From assembly GCF_001274775.1 (NCBI RefSeq), contig NZ_LGUE01000008.1:363535-427534 (forward strand): DNA of 64,000 nt. The letters are read 5' to 3'. This DNA comes from Rossellomorea marisflavi. GTDB lineage: Bacteria; Bacillota; Bacilli; Bacillales; Bacillaceae_B. Both the position numbers and the translations under genes were made by a program. Positions 1-9,000 of the stretch are shown one piece after another (the first letter of the stretch is position 1; each line of letters starts with the position of its first letter). The notes beneath the pieces were generated by a model, which saw only the letters and a list, made by a program, of their open reading frames with translations, was not told the origin of the DNA and made no database searches.

Positions 1-421
1 ACTTAAATTCATCCCTACGGCTCTTCAGTTCTTCCATGATCAGCTGGCCTAGGAGTTTCTGCAGACCATTGCCACGTACATTCTCCGATACAAGAGAGAT
101 CTCCTGATACACTACTTTTGGCCACTCCGAACGTGGAATCTCCACATCCTTGCCCAAGTGATCTTCATCGATGGCAGGAAATAAGACCGCTCTTGCTCCA
201 ACGAGCTCACCTTCGACATAGACCCCCAAAATCAACCCGTTTCCAGCCAGAATATGGTCGAACTCCTCTTCAGAGAGAGGCTGAAGGATGGCAGGTTCCT
301 TCAGTGCAGTTCGGACAGATTCCTGTAGGGAAAGCAGTTCCCCACTCCCCTCCCCTGGTATCACCTTTACTAGAAAGGGGATATGCGATGTTTTTAACGT
401 CCCTGAGTATACGATCCTCAA
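1..421 (-). CDS. GNAT-family N-acetyltransferase (C-terminus off window)
   Basis: Open frame of 140 codons running off the left edge, started by a TTG at 421 that sits about 6 bases after a GGGAGG ribosome site. The end of the visible part reads like a GNAT acetyl-CoA binding segment: a beta strand with EISLV followed by ENVRGNGLQKLLGQ, close to the family R-G-x-G-x-x-L motif, at about residues 114-130. GNAT enzymes move an acetyl group from acetyl-CoA to an amine; the substrate cannot be read here. It is convergent to nothing in the window and stands apart from the next gene. The non-ATG start and missing C-terminus limit the call. Confidence 0.7.
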   Translation of the reverse strand, partial: MRIVYSGTLKTSHIPFLVKVIPGEGSGELLSLQESVRTALKEPAILQPLSEEEFDHILAGNGLILGVYVEGELVGARAVLFPAIDEDHLGKDVEIPRSEWPKVVYQEISLVSENVRGNGLQKLLGQLIMEELKSRRDEFK

Positions 422-522
422 TTTGATTCCTCCCATTTTTCACAACCTCACACCAGTGTAGTAAAGATTCAGTATGGTGAATAGTCGACATAGAAAATCA
501 TCTACATCAAGTTAACAAAAAA

Positions 523-562
523 AAGGCCGCCGTAAAGGGTGCAACCCTTTTACGACGGCCTT
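523..562. terminator. Rho-independent terminator after bdhA
   Basis: Inverted repeat with arms of about 17 bases (523-540 and 543-562) rich in GC at the base, flanked by A-runs on the left and TTCTTTT on the right. It lies 8 bases past the stop of the minus-strand dehydrogenase gene, and the minus-strand copy is followed by a run of T, so it should end that operon. Confidence 0.85.
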
Positions 563-570
563 CTTTTGAA

Positions 571-1347
571 TTATTGAGCTGTATATCCACCATCGATGAC
601 AACGGCTTGGCCAGTTACACTTTTGGCTTGATCGCTAGATAGAAACATAGCGTAATCAGCGATTTCTTTTACATCCAACAAGCGTTTTTGTGGAACGAGA
701 GGATAGATGACTTCTTCAAGGACTTTTTCTACTGGTACATTTCTAGAGCTTGCAATATCCTTCATTTGTCCCCGAACGAGGGGTGTGTCCACATATCCCG
801 GACAGATTGAATTGACGGTTACACCATCAGCTGCGGATTCGAGTGCTGCTACTTTCGTAAGCCCGATGACACCGTGCTTGGCACTATTATAGGCTGCTTT
901 ATCTGCAAATCCGATCAATCCATTGATGGAAGAGATATTGAGGATACGTCCGAACTTCTGCTCTTTCATAATGGGAAGAACGTGTTTAATAGCGACAAAT
1001 GGGGCTGTCAGCATGATTTTGATCATCAACTCGAATTTCTCTGTCGGGAATTCTTCAATCGGGGATACGTGTTGAAGACCGGCATTGTTGATGAGAACGT
1101 CGATGCGGCCATATTCTTTATGGGCTGCCTGAATCATATTCTTAATGTCTTCCTCACTTGTCACATCCGCCTTCAAACCGATCGCTTCATAACCAAGATC
1201 TTTCAATTCCTGCGCAGAAGCTTTGACACCATCTTCGTTGAGGTCGGTCAATACGACTTTACTTCCATTTTCGGCGAAGGTTTTCCCGATTTCGTATCCA
1301 ATTCCACTTGCTGATCCTGTGATGACTACTACTTTGTCGTTTACCAT
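571..1347 (-). CDS. bdhA: 3-hydroxybutyrate dehydrogenase (SDR family)
   Basis: Short-chain dehydrogenase of 258 residues, the usual length. The NAD-binding glycine motif TGSASGIG is at 10-17, NNAG at 87-90, the catalytic serine at about 140, and the YNSAK catalytic pair Tyr153/Lys157. The sequence resembles D-beta-hydroxybutyrate dehydrogenase (B. subtilis YxjF type), which interconverts 3-hydroxybutyrate and acetoacetate with NAD in the cytoplasm. An AAGGAGTG ribosome site precedes the ATG. It is the second gene after a GntP-type permease 78 bases upstream on the same strand, so uptake and oxidation of hydroxybutyrate is a coherent role. Substrate is inferred from family and neighbour; other SDR substrates cannot be excluded. 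Confidence 0.85.
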   Translation of the reverse strand: MVNDKVVVITGSASGIGYEIGKTFAENGSKVVLTDLNEDGVKASAQELKDLGYEAIGLKADVTSEEDIKNMIQAAHKEYGRIDVLINNAGLQHVSPIEEFPTEKFELMIKIMLTAPFVAIKHVLPIMKEQKFGRILNISSINGLIGFADKAAYNSAKHGVIGLTKVAALESAADGVTVNSICPGYVDTPLVRGQMKDIASSRNVPVEKVLEEVIYPLVPQKRLLDVKEIADYAMFLSSDQAKSVTGQAVVIDGGYTAQ

Positions 1348-1425
1348 GATTCAAACACTCCTTATAGGTTAGATATCTGTTTTCATTTACCCATTTTTCC
1401 CTTTGACCAATACTTACAGTCTGTT

Positions 1426-2706
1426 CTAAATGATGCCGAGAGAAGCCATGATGATGGCAACGATGACGGCGATTGTAGGAATGATCAACCCTACGATGAA
1501 TACGTCTTTATAGGTTTCCTTATGCGTGACACCAGTGACTGCCAGAAGCGTCAGGAGTGCACCATTATGGGGAAGGATGGATGCTCCCGAAGCAATGGAT
1601 GCCATGCGGTGGAAGGCATCGGGACCGATGCCAGATGACTGGGCGAGTCCTGAATAGGTATCGCCCAGTGCCTGCATGGCGATCCCCATCCCGCCGGAGG
1701 CTGAACCTGTGATCATGGCAAGTACTTGTACAATCAGGGACTCTGAGATCAATGGATTATCTGAGAAGCCTAGCAGGACGTCCGTGATCCTGTCGAAATC
1801 CGGAACACTTGTCACAACTGCCCCGAATCCGACAGCGGCGCTTGTATTGATGATGGCCATGACCGACCCCTTAGCCCCTTCATTTACTGAAGGTATGAAG
1901 ACCTTGTACTGCTTGGCATTAAGAATGAGAATCAACAGGATCCCTGACAGCAAGGACGGAATCGGATCCCATTTCACTCCATTCAACAGGATGACGACCA
2001 CTACCAAAGGTAAAAGGGATAGGCTCCAGTGAGGTAAAGGACCGTCATTTCCCTCTTCTGTTGAATCCTTCGGTGCGATAAAGTGTAACCCCGAGGAGGC
2101 AAGGCGTTTCTGCCTCCAAGTGAGCCAGAAATATCCTCCCACCGCCATGACGATGGTTGCCCCGATGCCCATGAGCGTTCCTGCCATAGGCGTCGTTCCG
2201 AACGTTTTCATGGGAATCAGATTCTGGATCTGCGGTGTTCCCGGCACTGACGTCATAGTGAACGTGAAGGCACCAAGTACGATGGTCGGCGCAATGAGAT
2301 TGCGGGTGATATCAGCTTTCTTGAATAATGCCAATGCAATCGGATAGATGGCGAATACGACCACGAAGAGGCTGACTCCTCCGTACGTAAGGACTGCGGA
2401 AGCGACGAGAACGCCGAGGATGGCCCTCTTTTCGCCGATGATCCTGGTGATTTGGAAAGCAACTGACTTCGCAGCTCCCGTGTCTTCCATCAACTTGCCG
2501 AATACGGCTCCAAGAAGGAAGATCGGGAACCACTTCTTCGCGAAATCGACAAAACCAGACATATACGTGTCGGTGTATGCGTCCATCAAATCAAGGCCGC
2601 TTAACAGTGCGACGATTCCTGCAACGATCGGTGCCACCCAGATGATGGACCAGCCTAAATATGCGAAAAACATCAGCAGTGCCAGGCCAATGATGATACT
2701 TAACAA
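1426..2706 (-). CDS. GntP-family permease (likely beta-hydroxybutyrate uptake)
   Basis: Polytopic membrane protein of 426 residues with about a dozen hydrophobic segments and the GntP-family style of glycine-rich re-entrant stretches (for example SASGGMGIAMQALG at about 340-355). The start is TTG at 2706, with AAAGGTG 8 bases upstream; no ATG is available nearby. GntP permeases take up gluconate and related hydroxy acids. Because the next gene is a 3-hydroxybutyrate dehydrogenase, and B. subtilis carries the same pairing (yxjC with yxjF), hydroxybutyrate is the likely substrate. A LysR-type regulator is divergent and 156 bases away. Confidence 0.8.
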   Translation of the reverse strand: MLSIIIGLALLMFFAYLGWSIIWVAPIVAGIVALLSGLDLMDAYTDTYMSGFVDFAKKWFPIFLLGAVFGKLMEDTGAAKSVAFQITRIIGEKRAILGVLVASAVLTYGGVSLFVVVFAIYPIALALFKKADITRNLIAPTIVLGAFTFTMTSVPGTPQIQNLIPMKTFGTTPMAGTLMGIGATIVMAVGGYFWLTWRQKRLASSGLHFIAPKDSTEEGNDGPLPHWSLSLLPLVVVVILLNGVKWDPIPSLLSGILLILILNAKQYKVFIPSVNEGAKGSVMAIINTSAAVGFGAVVTSVPDFDRITDVLLGFSDNPLISESLIVQVLAMITGSASGGMGIAMQALGDTYSGLAQSSGIGPDAFHRMASIASGASILPHNGALLTLLAVTGVTHKETYKDVFIVGLIIPTIAVIVAIIMASLGII

Positions 2707-2812
2707 TGAATTTCACCTTTCTTTCAAGGACCTTGGTCCTGTTCATAAAATAGACACAAAATGAATGCATTAGAAATTTTACTCCTCCCCTATTGATAAG
2801 TAAAATGAATTA

Positions 2813-2828
2813 ATACTATAGTTAGTAT
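2813..2828. promoter_or_regulatory. Dyad between gntP and lysR genes, possible LysR-type operator
   Basis: ATACTA and TAGTAT flank a 4-base centre (ATAC-N8-GTAT). LysR-type regulators usually bind T-N11-A dyads in the interval between their own gene and a divergent target; this dyad has that place and nearly that form. Function is inferred from location. Confidence 0.5.
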
Positions 2829-2862
2829 GCAAAATATCTATATAAAAGGGAGGCGAGTTTCC

Positions 2863-3750
2863 ATGGATATTCGACAACTCACCTACTTCAACGAAGTAGC
2901 CAAACATAAAAGTTTCACCAAAGCTTCCCGGGTGCTCCATCTGTCCCAACCTACCCTCAGCAAGATGGTAAAGGGGCTTGAGGATGAGCTGGAGATGGAG
3001 CTTATCGACCGGTCATCCCGGCAAATCCAGCTGACAGAAGCCGGCCAGATCGTTTATGAACAGTCCAGCGTCATCCTTGAATCTCTCGACCACCTGTCCA
3101 CTCACCTGTATGATCTGATGCACTTGAGGAAAGGGAAAATCAAAATCGGGATCCCTCCATTGATCGGGTTCCTTTACTTCCCCAAGCTGATCAAATCATT
3201 CAAGGATCAATATCCCGATATCGAGATTCAGCTTATCGAGCATGGGGCCAATCAGGTGACGCAGGAGGTGAAGGACGGGCTTCTCGATCTGGGTGTCATC
3301 GTTCTGCCCCTTGATGAGGATTCGCTCGATATCATTTCCATCATCGAGGAGCGATTGCATCTGTTTGTCCATTCGGACCACCGGTTGGCTGCCAGTGAAT
3401 CCATTACGATGAAAGAGCTCGAGGGAGAAGAGTTCATCTTATTCAGCGAAGGATTCACTCTTCATGATCGCGTAATCGAATACTGCAAAGAAGCTGGATT
3501 TAGCCCGAAGATTGCCTACGAGAGCTCACAGTGGGATTTTATCAACGAAATGATCGGAGAGAATCTCGGAGTGTCCATCCTTCCCCAGTCCCTCACGAAG
3601 AAACTGAAAACCTCTTCCGTCACTTCTGTCCCGATTGAATCTCCCGGGCTCCCTTACAAGTTGGGTGTTGTAACGAAGAAGGGAAGGTATGTATCCTTTG
3701 CGTCCAAGAAATTCATTGCGCACATGAATGATCATTTCTCACATTCATAA
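2863..3750 (+). CDS. LysR-family transcriptional regulator, CidR-like
   Basis: DNA-binding regulator of 295 residues. Residues 1-60 form the winged helix-turn-helix (MDIRQLTYFNEV..., KHKSFTKASRVLHLSQPTLSKMVKGLE), and about 90-290 the periplasmic-binding-like effector domain. The start at 2863 is chosen because GGGAGG lies 8 bases upstream and the protein then begins with the family MDIRQL; an in-frame ATG at 2827 lacks such a site. By eye the whole protein resembles B. subtilis CidR (YwbI), a regulator of acetate and overflow metabolism, but it is divergent from the hydroxybutyrate permease gene, which is its most likely target. The effector is unknown. Confidence 0.88.
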   Translation: MDIRQLTYFNEVAKHKSFTKASRVLHLSQPTLSKMVKGLEDELEMELIDRSSRQIQLTEAGQIVYEQSSVILESLDHLSTHLYDLMHLRKGKIKIGIPPLIGFLYFPKLIKSFKDQYPDIEIQLIEHGANQVTQEVKDGLLDLGVIVLPLDEDSLDIISIIEERLHLFVHSDHRLAASESITMKELEGEEFILFSEGFTLHDRVIEYCKEAGFSPKIAYESSQWDFINEMIGENLGVSILPQSLTKKLKTSSVTSVPIESPGLPYKLGVVTKKGRYVSFASKKFIAHMNDHFSHS

Positions 3751-3841
3751 AATTCATGTGTTGTATAAAATATATGTATTTTACTCATGGTTCTTTCCGG
3801 GTTATCGTAGTAAATGCAGATCACAACAGGAGGGATACAAC

Positions 3842-4231
3842 ATGAGTAAGTACGAAGCAGGACTGGAAAAACTGATGGAATACACCCTTTCAGACAATAA
3901 AGACGTTCCCAGCCATCTTAAGATCTCAGAGGACTTGGAGAGCATCGCACCCGATGTGGGGAAATACATTATTGAATTCGCATATGGAGACATCTACTCA
4001 CGCTCCGGTTTGACGAATCAACAGCGCGCATTGATTACGATTTCTTCCCTTGTGACCCAAGGTACGGAGCCTCAATTGGAGCTTCATATCAATACGGGTC
4101 TGACAGCCGGGCTGACGGAAAAGGAAATTGTAGAAGCCATCATCCATTTGATTCCGTACACAGGCTTCCCCCGCGTCCTGAATGCCCTGGAAGTGGCCAA
4201 GAGGGTCTTCACCATGCGAACGGAAGAATAA
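3842..4231 (+). CDS. Carboxymuconolactone decarboxylase (CMD) family protein
   Basis: Protein of 129 residues starting at an ATG preceded by AGGAGGG at 6 bases; the longer in-frame start at 3728 would overlap the end of the LysR gene and has no ribosome site. The middle (LTNQQRALITISSLVTQGTEPQLELHINTGLTAG, split over about 58-92) follows the CMD fold pattern of a helix, then E-x-x-x-H. There is no cysteine anywhere, so it is not an AhpD-type peroxidase; it fits the gamma-carboxymuconolactone decarboxylase side of the family, whose Bacillus members have no proven reaction. It is 91 bases after the LysR gene and may be cotranscribed. Confidence 0.8.
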   Translation: MSKYEAGLEKLMEYTLSDNKDVPSHLKISEDLESIAPDVGKYIIEFAYGDIYSRSGLTNQQRALITISSLVTQGTEPQLELHINTGLTAGLTEKEIVEAIIHLIPYTGFPRVLNALEVAKRVFTMRTEE

Positions 4232-4238
4232 TACCGCG

Positions 4239-4266
4239 CAGCGCCCTATGATGGGGCGCTTTTTTC
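4239..4266 (+). terminator. Rho-independent terminator after the CMD gene
   Basis: AGCGCCC (4240-4246) pairs with GGGCGCT (about 4254-4260) around a short loop, followed at once by a T-run. It closes the LysR/CMD unit 8 bases past the stop codon. Confidence 0.85.
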
Positions 4267-4314
4267 ATTCTTAGGAGCAATCATTATTGTATAATGATGG
4301 AAGAGGTGAGGATC

Positions 4315-5139
4315 ATGAATCGAAACTATGTACTTCATGCGTGGGGGAAGGATTTTCATTGGGAAGGAACGGGACAGATGTCCATTAAAACCTTCCGAGG
4401 AGGACGGGCTCTCTATGAAGCGAACGGCGGCTTCTACAGCGTAGAAGGAAACCGATATCTTCTCGTGAATGAGGGCGAATATTCCCTACATATCGAGGAA
4501 AAGGAGCCTGTTGAATCCTTCTGCCTCTTCTTCCGATCAGGCTTTTCTTCAGAAGTGTCCCGGAGCCTGGAAGCCTCACAGGACCAATTGCTCACAGATC
4601 CTTTCAAACCCGTCGGAGGCGATGGATTTTTTGAAAAGACCTATCGTCTCGGGCCTCATTTTGAGAAGATGCTTAAGCTGATGAAGCATACCCATCGTGA
4701 AAGAGAACTTGAAGAGTCTTTTTATCCCGTCATGGAAGCCATCCTGGCCGATCAAACCACTATTCCTCAAGAACTGGAACGATTATCTTCTTTAAAGCGG
4801 TCGACCCGTGAAGAACTATTCAAAAGGCTCATCCTGGCCAATGAATACATACGTGCCTACTGCCAAACAGCCATTACCCTAGAGGACATCTCACGGATTG
4901 CCTGCCTCTCTGCCAATCACTTGCTGAGAACCTACAGGCAATTGTTCGGAGTCACGCCAAAACAGCACCTGTTATTGTACCGAATGGAGAGTGCCAAACG
5001 CCTTCTGAAAGAATCCTCTACATCCTACACGGAGATGGCATATGATCTCGGGTTTACAAGTTCGGCATCCTTCAGCCGTTCTTTTAGGCAGCATACGGGA
5101 TTATCACCCAGGCAATATTTTAAAAAAGGTGATTTTTGA
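4315..5139 (+). CDS. AraC-family transcriptional regulator
   Basis: Protein of 274 residues with an N-terminal cupin-like sensing region and a C-terminal pair of helix-turn-helix units at about 175-272 (ITLEDISRIACLSANHLLRTYR and SSTSYTEMAYDLGFTSSASFSRSF, both read in pieces), ending in the family LSPRQYF. The start at 4315 follows GAGGTGAG at 4 to 6 bases. A TATAAT at 4290-4295 could be the -10 box, which would put the in-frame ATG at 4294 upstream of the transcript start. A VOC-family gene follows 59 bases later and is the obvious candidate target. Effector unknown. Confidence 0.88.
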   Translation: MNRNYVLHAWGKDFHWEGTGQMSIKTFRGGRALYEANGGFYSVEGNRYLLVNEGEYSLHIEEKEPVESFCLFFRSGFSSEVSRSLEASQDQLLTDPFKPVGGDGFFEKTYRLGPHFEKMLKLMKHTHRERELEESFYPVMEAILADQTTIPQELERLSSLKRSTREELFKRLILANEYIRAYCQTAITLEDISRIACLSANHLLRTYRQLFGVTPKQHLLLYRMESAKRLLKESSTSYTEMAYDLGFTSSASFSRSFRQHTGLSPRQYFKKGDF

Positions 5140-5198
5140 TAAGAACCGGGTGCAAAAATCAATTACGATGTGAGAAACACATGAAAGGTGGACATATC

Positions 5199-5567
5199 AT
5201 GATCAATTCAGTCGGACAAGTCGGGGTACCCGTCAAAAATATCGAGAGAGCGACAGCCTTTTACCAGGGAACCCTGGAGCTCCCGCTTCTCTTCCATACG
5301 GATACAATGGCCTTCCTGCAATCAGGCGACGTTAGGATCCTCCTCACCTTGCCGGAGAAGCAGGAATACGACCATCCTAGCTCCGTTGTGTATTTCAATG
5401 TGGAGAATACGCGTACAGCTTATTTGGAGTTAAGGAATAAAGGTGTTGAAATTTCCGGGGAACCCCATGTGGTGTCCAAAATGGGGGACGTTGAGACATG
5501 GATGTGTTTTTTCAAGGATTCTGAAGGGAATACGCATGCATTCATGAGTGAAGAAAAAGCTGAATAG
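5199..5567 (+). CDS. VOC-family (glyoxalase/bleomycin resistance fold) protein
   Basis: Protein of 122 residues, one VOC module with two beta-alpha-beta-beta-beta repeats: INSVGQVGVPVKNIERATAFYQ at the N-terminus and a second half ending CFFKDSEGNTHAFMSE. The start at 5199 is favoured by AGGTGG 7 bases upstream and by the family habit of starting right before the first strand. VOC proteins include glyoxalase I, dioxygenases and antibiotic-binding proteins; nothing in this sequence decides between them. The gene lies downstream of the AraC regulator on the same strand and ends in a shared terminator. Confidence 0.8.
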   Translation: MINSVGQVGVPVKNIERATAFYQGTLELPLLFHTDTMAFLQSGDVRILLTLPEKQEYDHPSSVVYFNVENTRTAYLELRNKGVEISGEPHVVSKMGDVETWMCFFKDSEGNTHAFMSEEKAE

Positions 5568-5571
5568 CACG

Positions 5572-5608
5572 AAAAAGCCGGGAATCGTGGATCGATTCCC
5601 GGCTTTTT
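5572..5608. terminator. Bidirectional terminator between VOC gene and essA
   Basis: Nearly perfect 16-base arms AAAAAGCCGGGAATCG (5572-5587) and its complement (5592-5608), with A-run before and T-run after. It serves the plus-strand VOC gene and the minus-strand type VII secretion operon, which converge here. Confidence 0.9.
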
Positions 5609-5617
5609 CATATTGTA

Positions 5618-6094
5618 CTACGCTTTTTTCACGTTCTGACCTGTACGTGCCCAGGCGATCATCACCACAATGAGGAGCACGATACAAATCCCTGCAAAAA
5701 TGATGATGAGAAGAGACAGAGAGGATGAATTCTCACCCTGCTCTTCCAACGAGCCCAATTTGGCCGTTTCAGTTTCACTGAAGAGTTTGAGATTATCGGC
5801 TTTTGCCTTGATGGTATTCGTATCTTTTTCCGTCCCTTGAAAGAGGGCTTCCAATCGTTCTCCGGATGTATCACTCCCGGTGCCATCAAAGGTCAATCCC
5901 TTTTGTTCTTCAGGAATGTTGCTCCGTTCGTTGTTATACAGATTCCTTTCATGGATCAGGTCTGTATTCTTCCGGAACTTATTGTCCTGATAATCATTCG
6001 GGACGAGGTCTTCAATATCCGTATTGGCCTGTACCGGAGCCCCCATAATGAAGAGGCTCGCGAGAATGGCCACCAGAAGGATTTTAGCCTTCAT
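5618..6094 (-). CDS. essA: Type VII secretion system component EssA (YueC)
   Basis: Protein of 158 residues: an N-terminal hydrophobic segment with a cleavable-looking end (LVAILASLFIMGAPVQA, about 5-21), a charged extracytoplasmic middle, and a C-terminal membrane span (about 127-148) followed by a short basic tail. This architecture and its place as the last gene of an Ess/Yuk operon match EssA (B. subtilis YueC), a membrane subunit of the type VIIb secretion machine. The start at 6094 lies 8 bases after GGTGA and overlaps the end of esaA by 11 bases, so translation is probably coupled. A longer in-frame frame to 6358 is only overlap with esaA. Sequence identity is weak in this family; position carries much of the call. 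Confidence 0.8.
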   Translation of the reverse strand: MKAKILLVAILASLFIMGAPVQANTDIEDLVPNDYQDNKFRKNTDLIHERNLYNNERSNIPEEQKGLTFDGTGSDTSGERLEALFQGTEKDTNTIKAKADNLKLFSETETAKLGSLEEQGENSSSLSLLIIIFAGICIVLLIVVMIAWARTGQNVKKA

Positions 6095-9000
6095 AGGCTT
6101 CATCACCCTTGCCGTCCCCTCCATGGCCCTTATTGCGTCCAAGGAGCACTTGTAGGACGACAAGCGCTGCAAGGATGAGGCCCATGATGAGAGCGGCCTG
6201 TCCGAACTGGGAATCCGCTCCGTATTGAATCGACAGATAGACCGTCGACATCGGATCTTTAAAGCTGAAGTTCGGCGTTGAAAGGGCGAGCAGCGGCGTG
6301 ACAAACAGTGCGACGATCGCCACTGAGATGAACCAGCCCAAAAGGCGATGAGTGACAAAGCCCATCCGGACCAGTCCTGAACCTGTTAGCAGGAGTAAGA
6401 TCGTGTATACGGTCCACTCCACTTCGCGAGATTCACCAAGTGAATAGATTCCAAGTCCGTATAGACTGATCAAGAATCCTACAATCAAATTCAGCAGGAG
6501 GAACAGTACTCCCTGGAGCCAAAGCGGTACACGCTGGAAGTAATAGCTTGTATAGCCGATCATAAGGCTCGAGATCAGGATGATGAACAGGATGACGACC
6601 GGAGGGATCACGCTGTCCTTCTTCTCCTGAGGAACATCTCCATTCACCTTCAATGGATTGGTAAGGAAGTCATATACGTATCCATTGGATTGTCCGTCCA
6701 CAAATGCATTTCCAAGGATGCTGAATACATCATCACGCACCATTTGCGTCGATGCGACATTCGTCGCCCACTTATTGTTCAGCGTATCGGCATCATTTTG
6801 CACGTTGGCGACATTTGATTGCAGATCGGTCGTATAGGATACAATCGTACTTTGATTATCCTGCACATTCGTCAGGAACGAATGGATCATCTTGACTTCA
6901 CTCACAACCTGCTGCTGATTTCCTACAACTTCCGTGCCAGATGCCCCATTATTCGGAGCCGGAGCGGTTTGGTCAGGCTGTTGGATGCGCTGAAGCACTT
7001 TCCCGGCATCCTGGCTGATGGCGTTCAGGTTTTCTGTGAGTTGTTTTTGGTTATTATTGAGCGTTTCATTGTACTCTGCCATGAAAACAGCGAAGGAATC
7101 CTGAAGGGTGTTGAGTCCATCCTGGGTTGTCAGAAGCCTGTTCGTGTTCATGTCTTCCCACATGGCTTTTTCCCCATCGGTCACAGAAAGGATCCCCATG
7201 ACTTCATTTCGCACATCTTCATCATCCAGTACGGTCTTCTTAACTCCATTCTCCTGGAGCATCCCATTCAATACAGCTTCATATTGATCCAAGTACGCAT
7301 AGTATTTGATCAAGTCCATGAGCTTATAATTATTGATGTCCCTTGCGAAATAGCCGCCAAGATCTTCTTTTCGCTTAGTGGAAAGTGCCGGTGACTGAAG
7401 GATGGATGCTTCCTTGGCATCGATCTCTCCGACGATATTCATGATGTTGTCTGAGAACATCTCCAACTGCTTCGTCAGGATCTCGTTGTTCTCGTTCAAT
7501 TCTTCGATATGCTTTTTCAACGCTTCTTTATCCGCTAGCAGTCCGGTCACCCTTGCTTCGAGCTCTTTGATACGCTCGCCTAGACCGCTGTTCTGATTCG
7601 TTAAAGCCTCTACTTCCTTAAGAAGCCTATCCACTTCTTTCTGAAGGGGATTTTCTGTATTCGTGTTCTTTTGGTCGAGGCTTGACTTCACCCCGGCCAG
7701 GCGCTCACTGAGTGACGTCAGATTTTTTACCGTTTCGGTCAACTGTTCAGGAGTAGGTAATTCCTCCCCGGTAAGTATTCCTTGAATGGCTGTCATCCCT
7801 GCGGAAATCTCATTAAGCTCTGCAATCTCCGGATTCAAGTCAGGTGGTAAAGGTGCAGAATCTCCCGGTTTACCCGGTCCATCCCCTTCCCCTGGGTTTT
7901 CACCGTTGTCTTCACCAGGTGCATCAGGGTTTCCTGGATTACCCGGGTTTTCATTCTCATTGTCACCTTCGGATTCCTCAGGCATTTCAGGTTTCGGTGG
8001 TGGATCAAAGATCACACCGTCGCCTTCGGAAATTTTGTTATTCCATTCTTGGATCGTACCCTGCAGGTTATCCAGTTTCCTTGTATCCTGCAGTTGTTGG
8101 TAATAGTCCAATACTCGGTTCTGGAAGCTGTAGAAATCCTGAACTTGGCGATCGACCTCAGCCATTCGGTTTTCTTTCAGTGCAGCAAACGCATTCTGAT
8201 TATCCTTCATTTTTGCATTCAGCTGCTCCATGCCGTTATCGATTTGGCTACCCTGCTGTCCGAACAGCTCTTTTTGCTTCATGTACATCGGCTGGGTGTT
8301 TTGAGTGGATTCGTCGATCATTTGTACCGACTGGGATTGCACCTCGGCAAGGAGCTGTTTTTGATTGTCCTGGTATTCCCGGTACTGGTCGACGTATTCA
8401 ACGAATTGAGTCAGCCTATTCTGGAATGACTCCAGGGTATTTTCCTGTTCAGGCACACGGCTGTCTGCCTGCTTGATGGACTCCTGGAGACCGAGAAGCA
8501 TGTTTTGCTGCTGTTCGATCTGGCCGGCAAGGTCCTTGGACGATGGCTTGTAGAAAGCGAGCATCGTTTGCTGGAACGTTTGCTCCTTTTCGAGGATTTG
8601 ATCGAATTCATCCCGGACATTCTCCATATCCGCAGACACATAGTTCCAGTAAAGGGTCGACATTTTATTATTCACCTTTTTACTGGCCGTTTCGATTTCA
8701 CGGAGAACCTTTTCTTTATTCACTGAGTTCAATTGCGTTTGCACTTTGAAGTTCAGGTTTGTTTTGACCGGTCGTTCTTCATCATAGGTCATGATCTTTT
8801 CTGAAAAGTCGGAGGGGATGTAGACCACTGCATCGTACTTCGATGTTTCGAGGCCGTTCTCCCCCGCACTCCTTCCGACGACCGTCCATTCGTAGGAAGA
8901 ATCATCACCGAGCAATGATGTGACATCACCCCCGAACTGCAGGGATTCCCCCTCCACTTCCGTACCCGCATCTTCATTGACGATGGCAATCGATTGGGTG

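Noticed and set aside
7786-8476. Long plus-strand frames opposite the EsaA linker rich in Pro/Ser/Gly
   Set aside because: They are the reverse reading of the Pro/Gly-rich linker in esaA and have no start signals.
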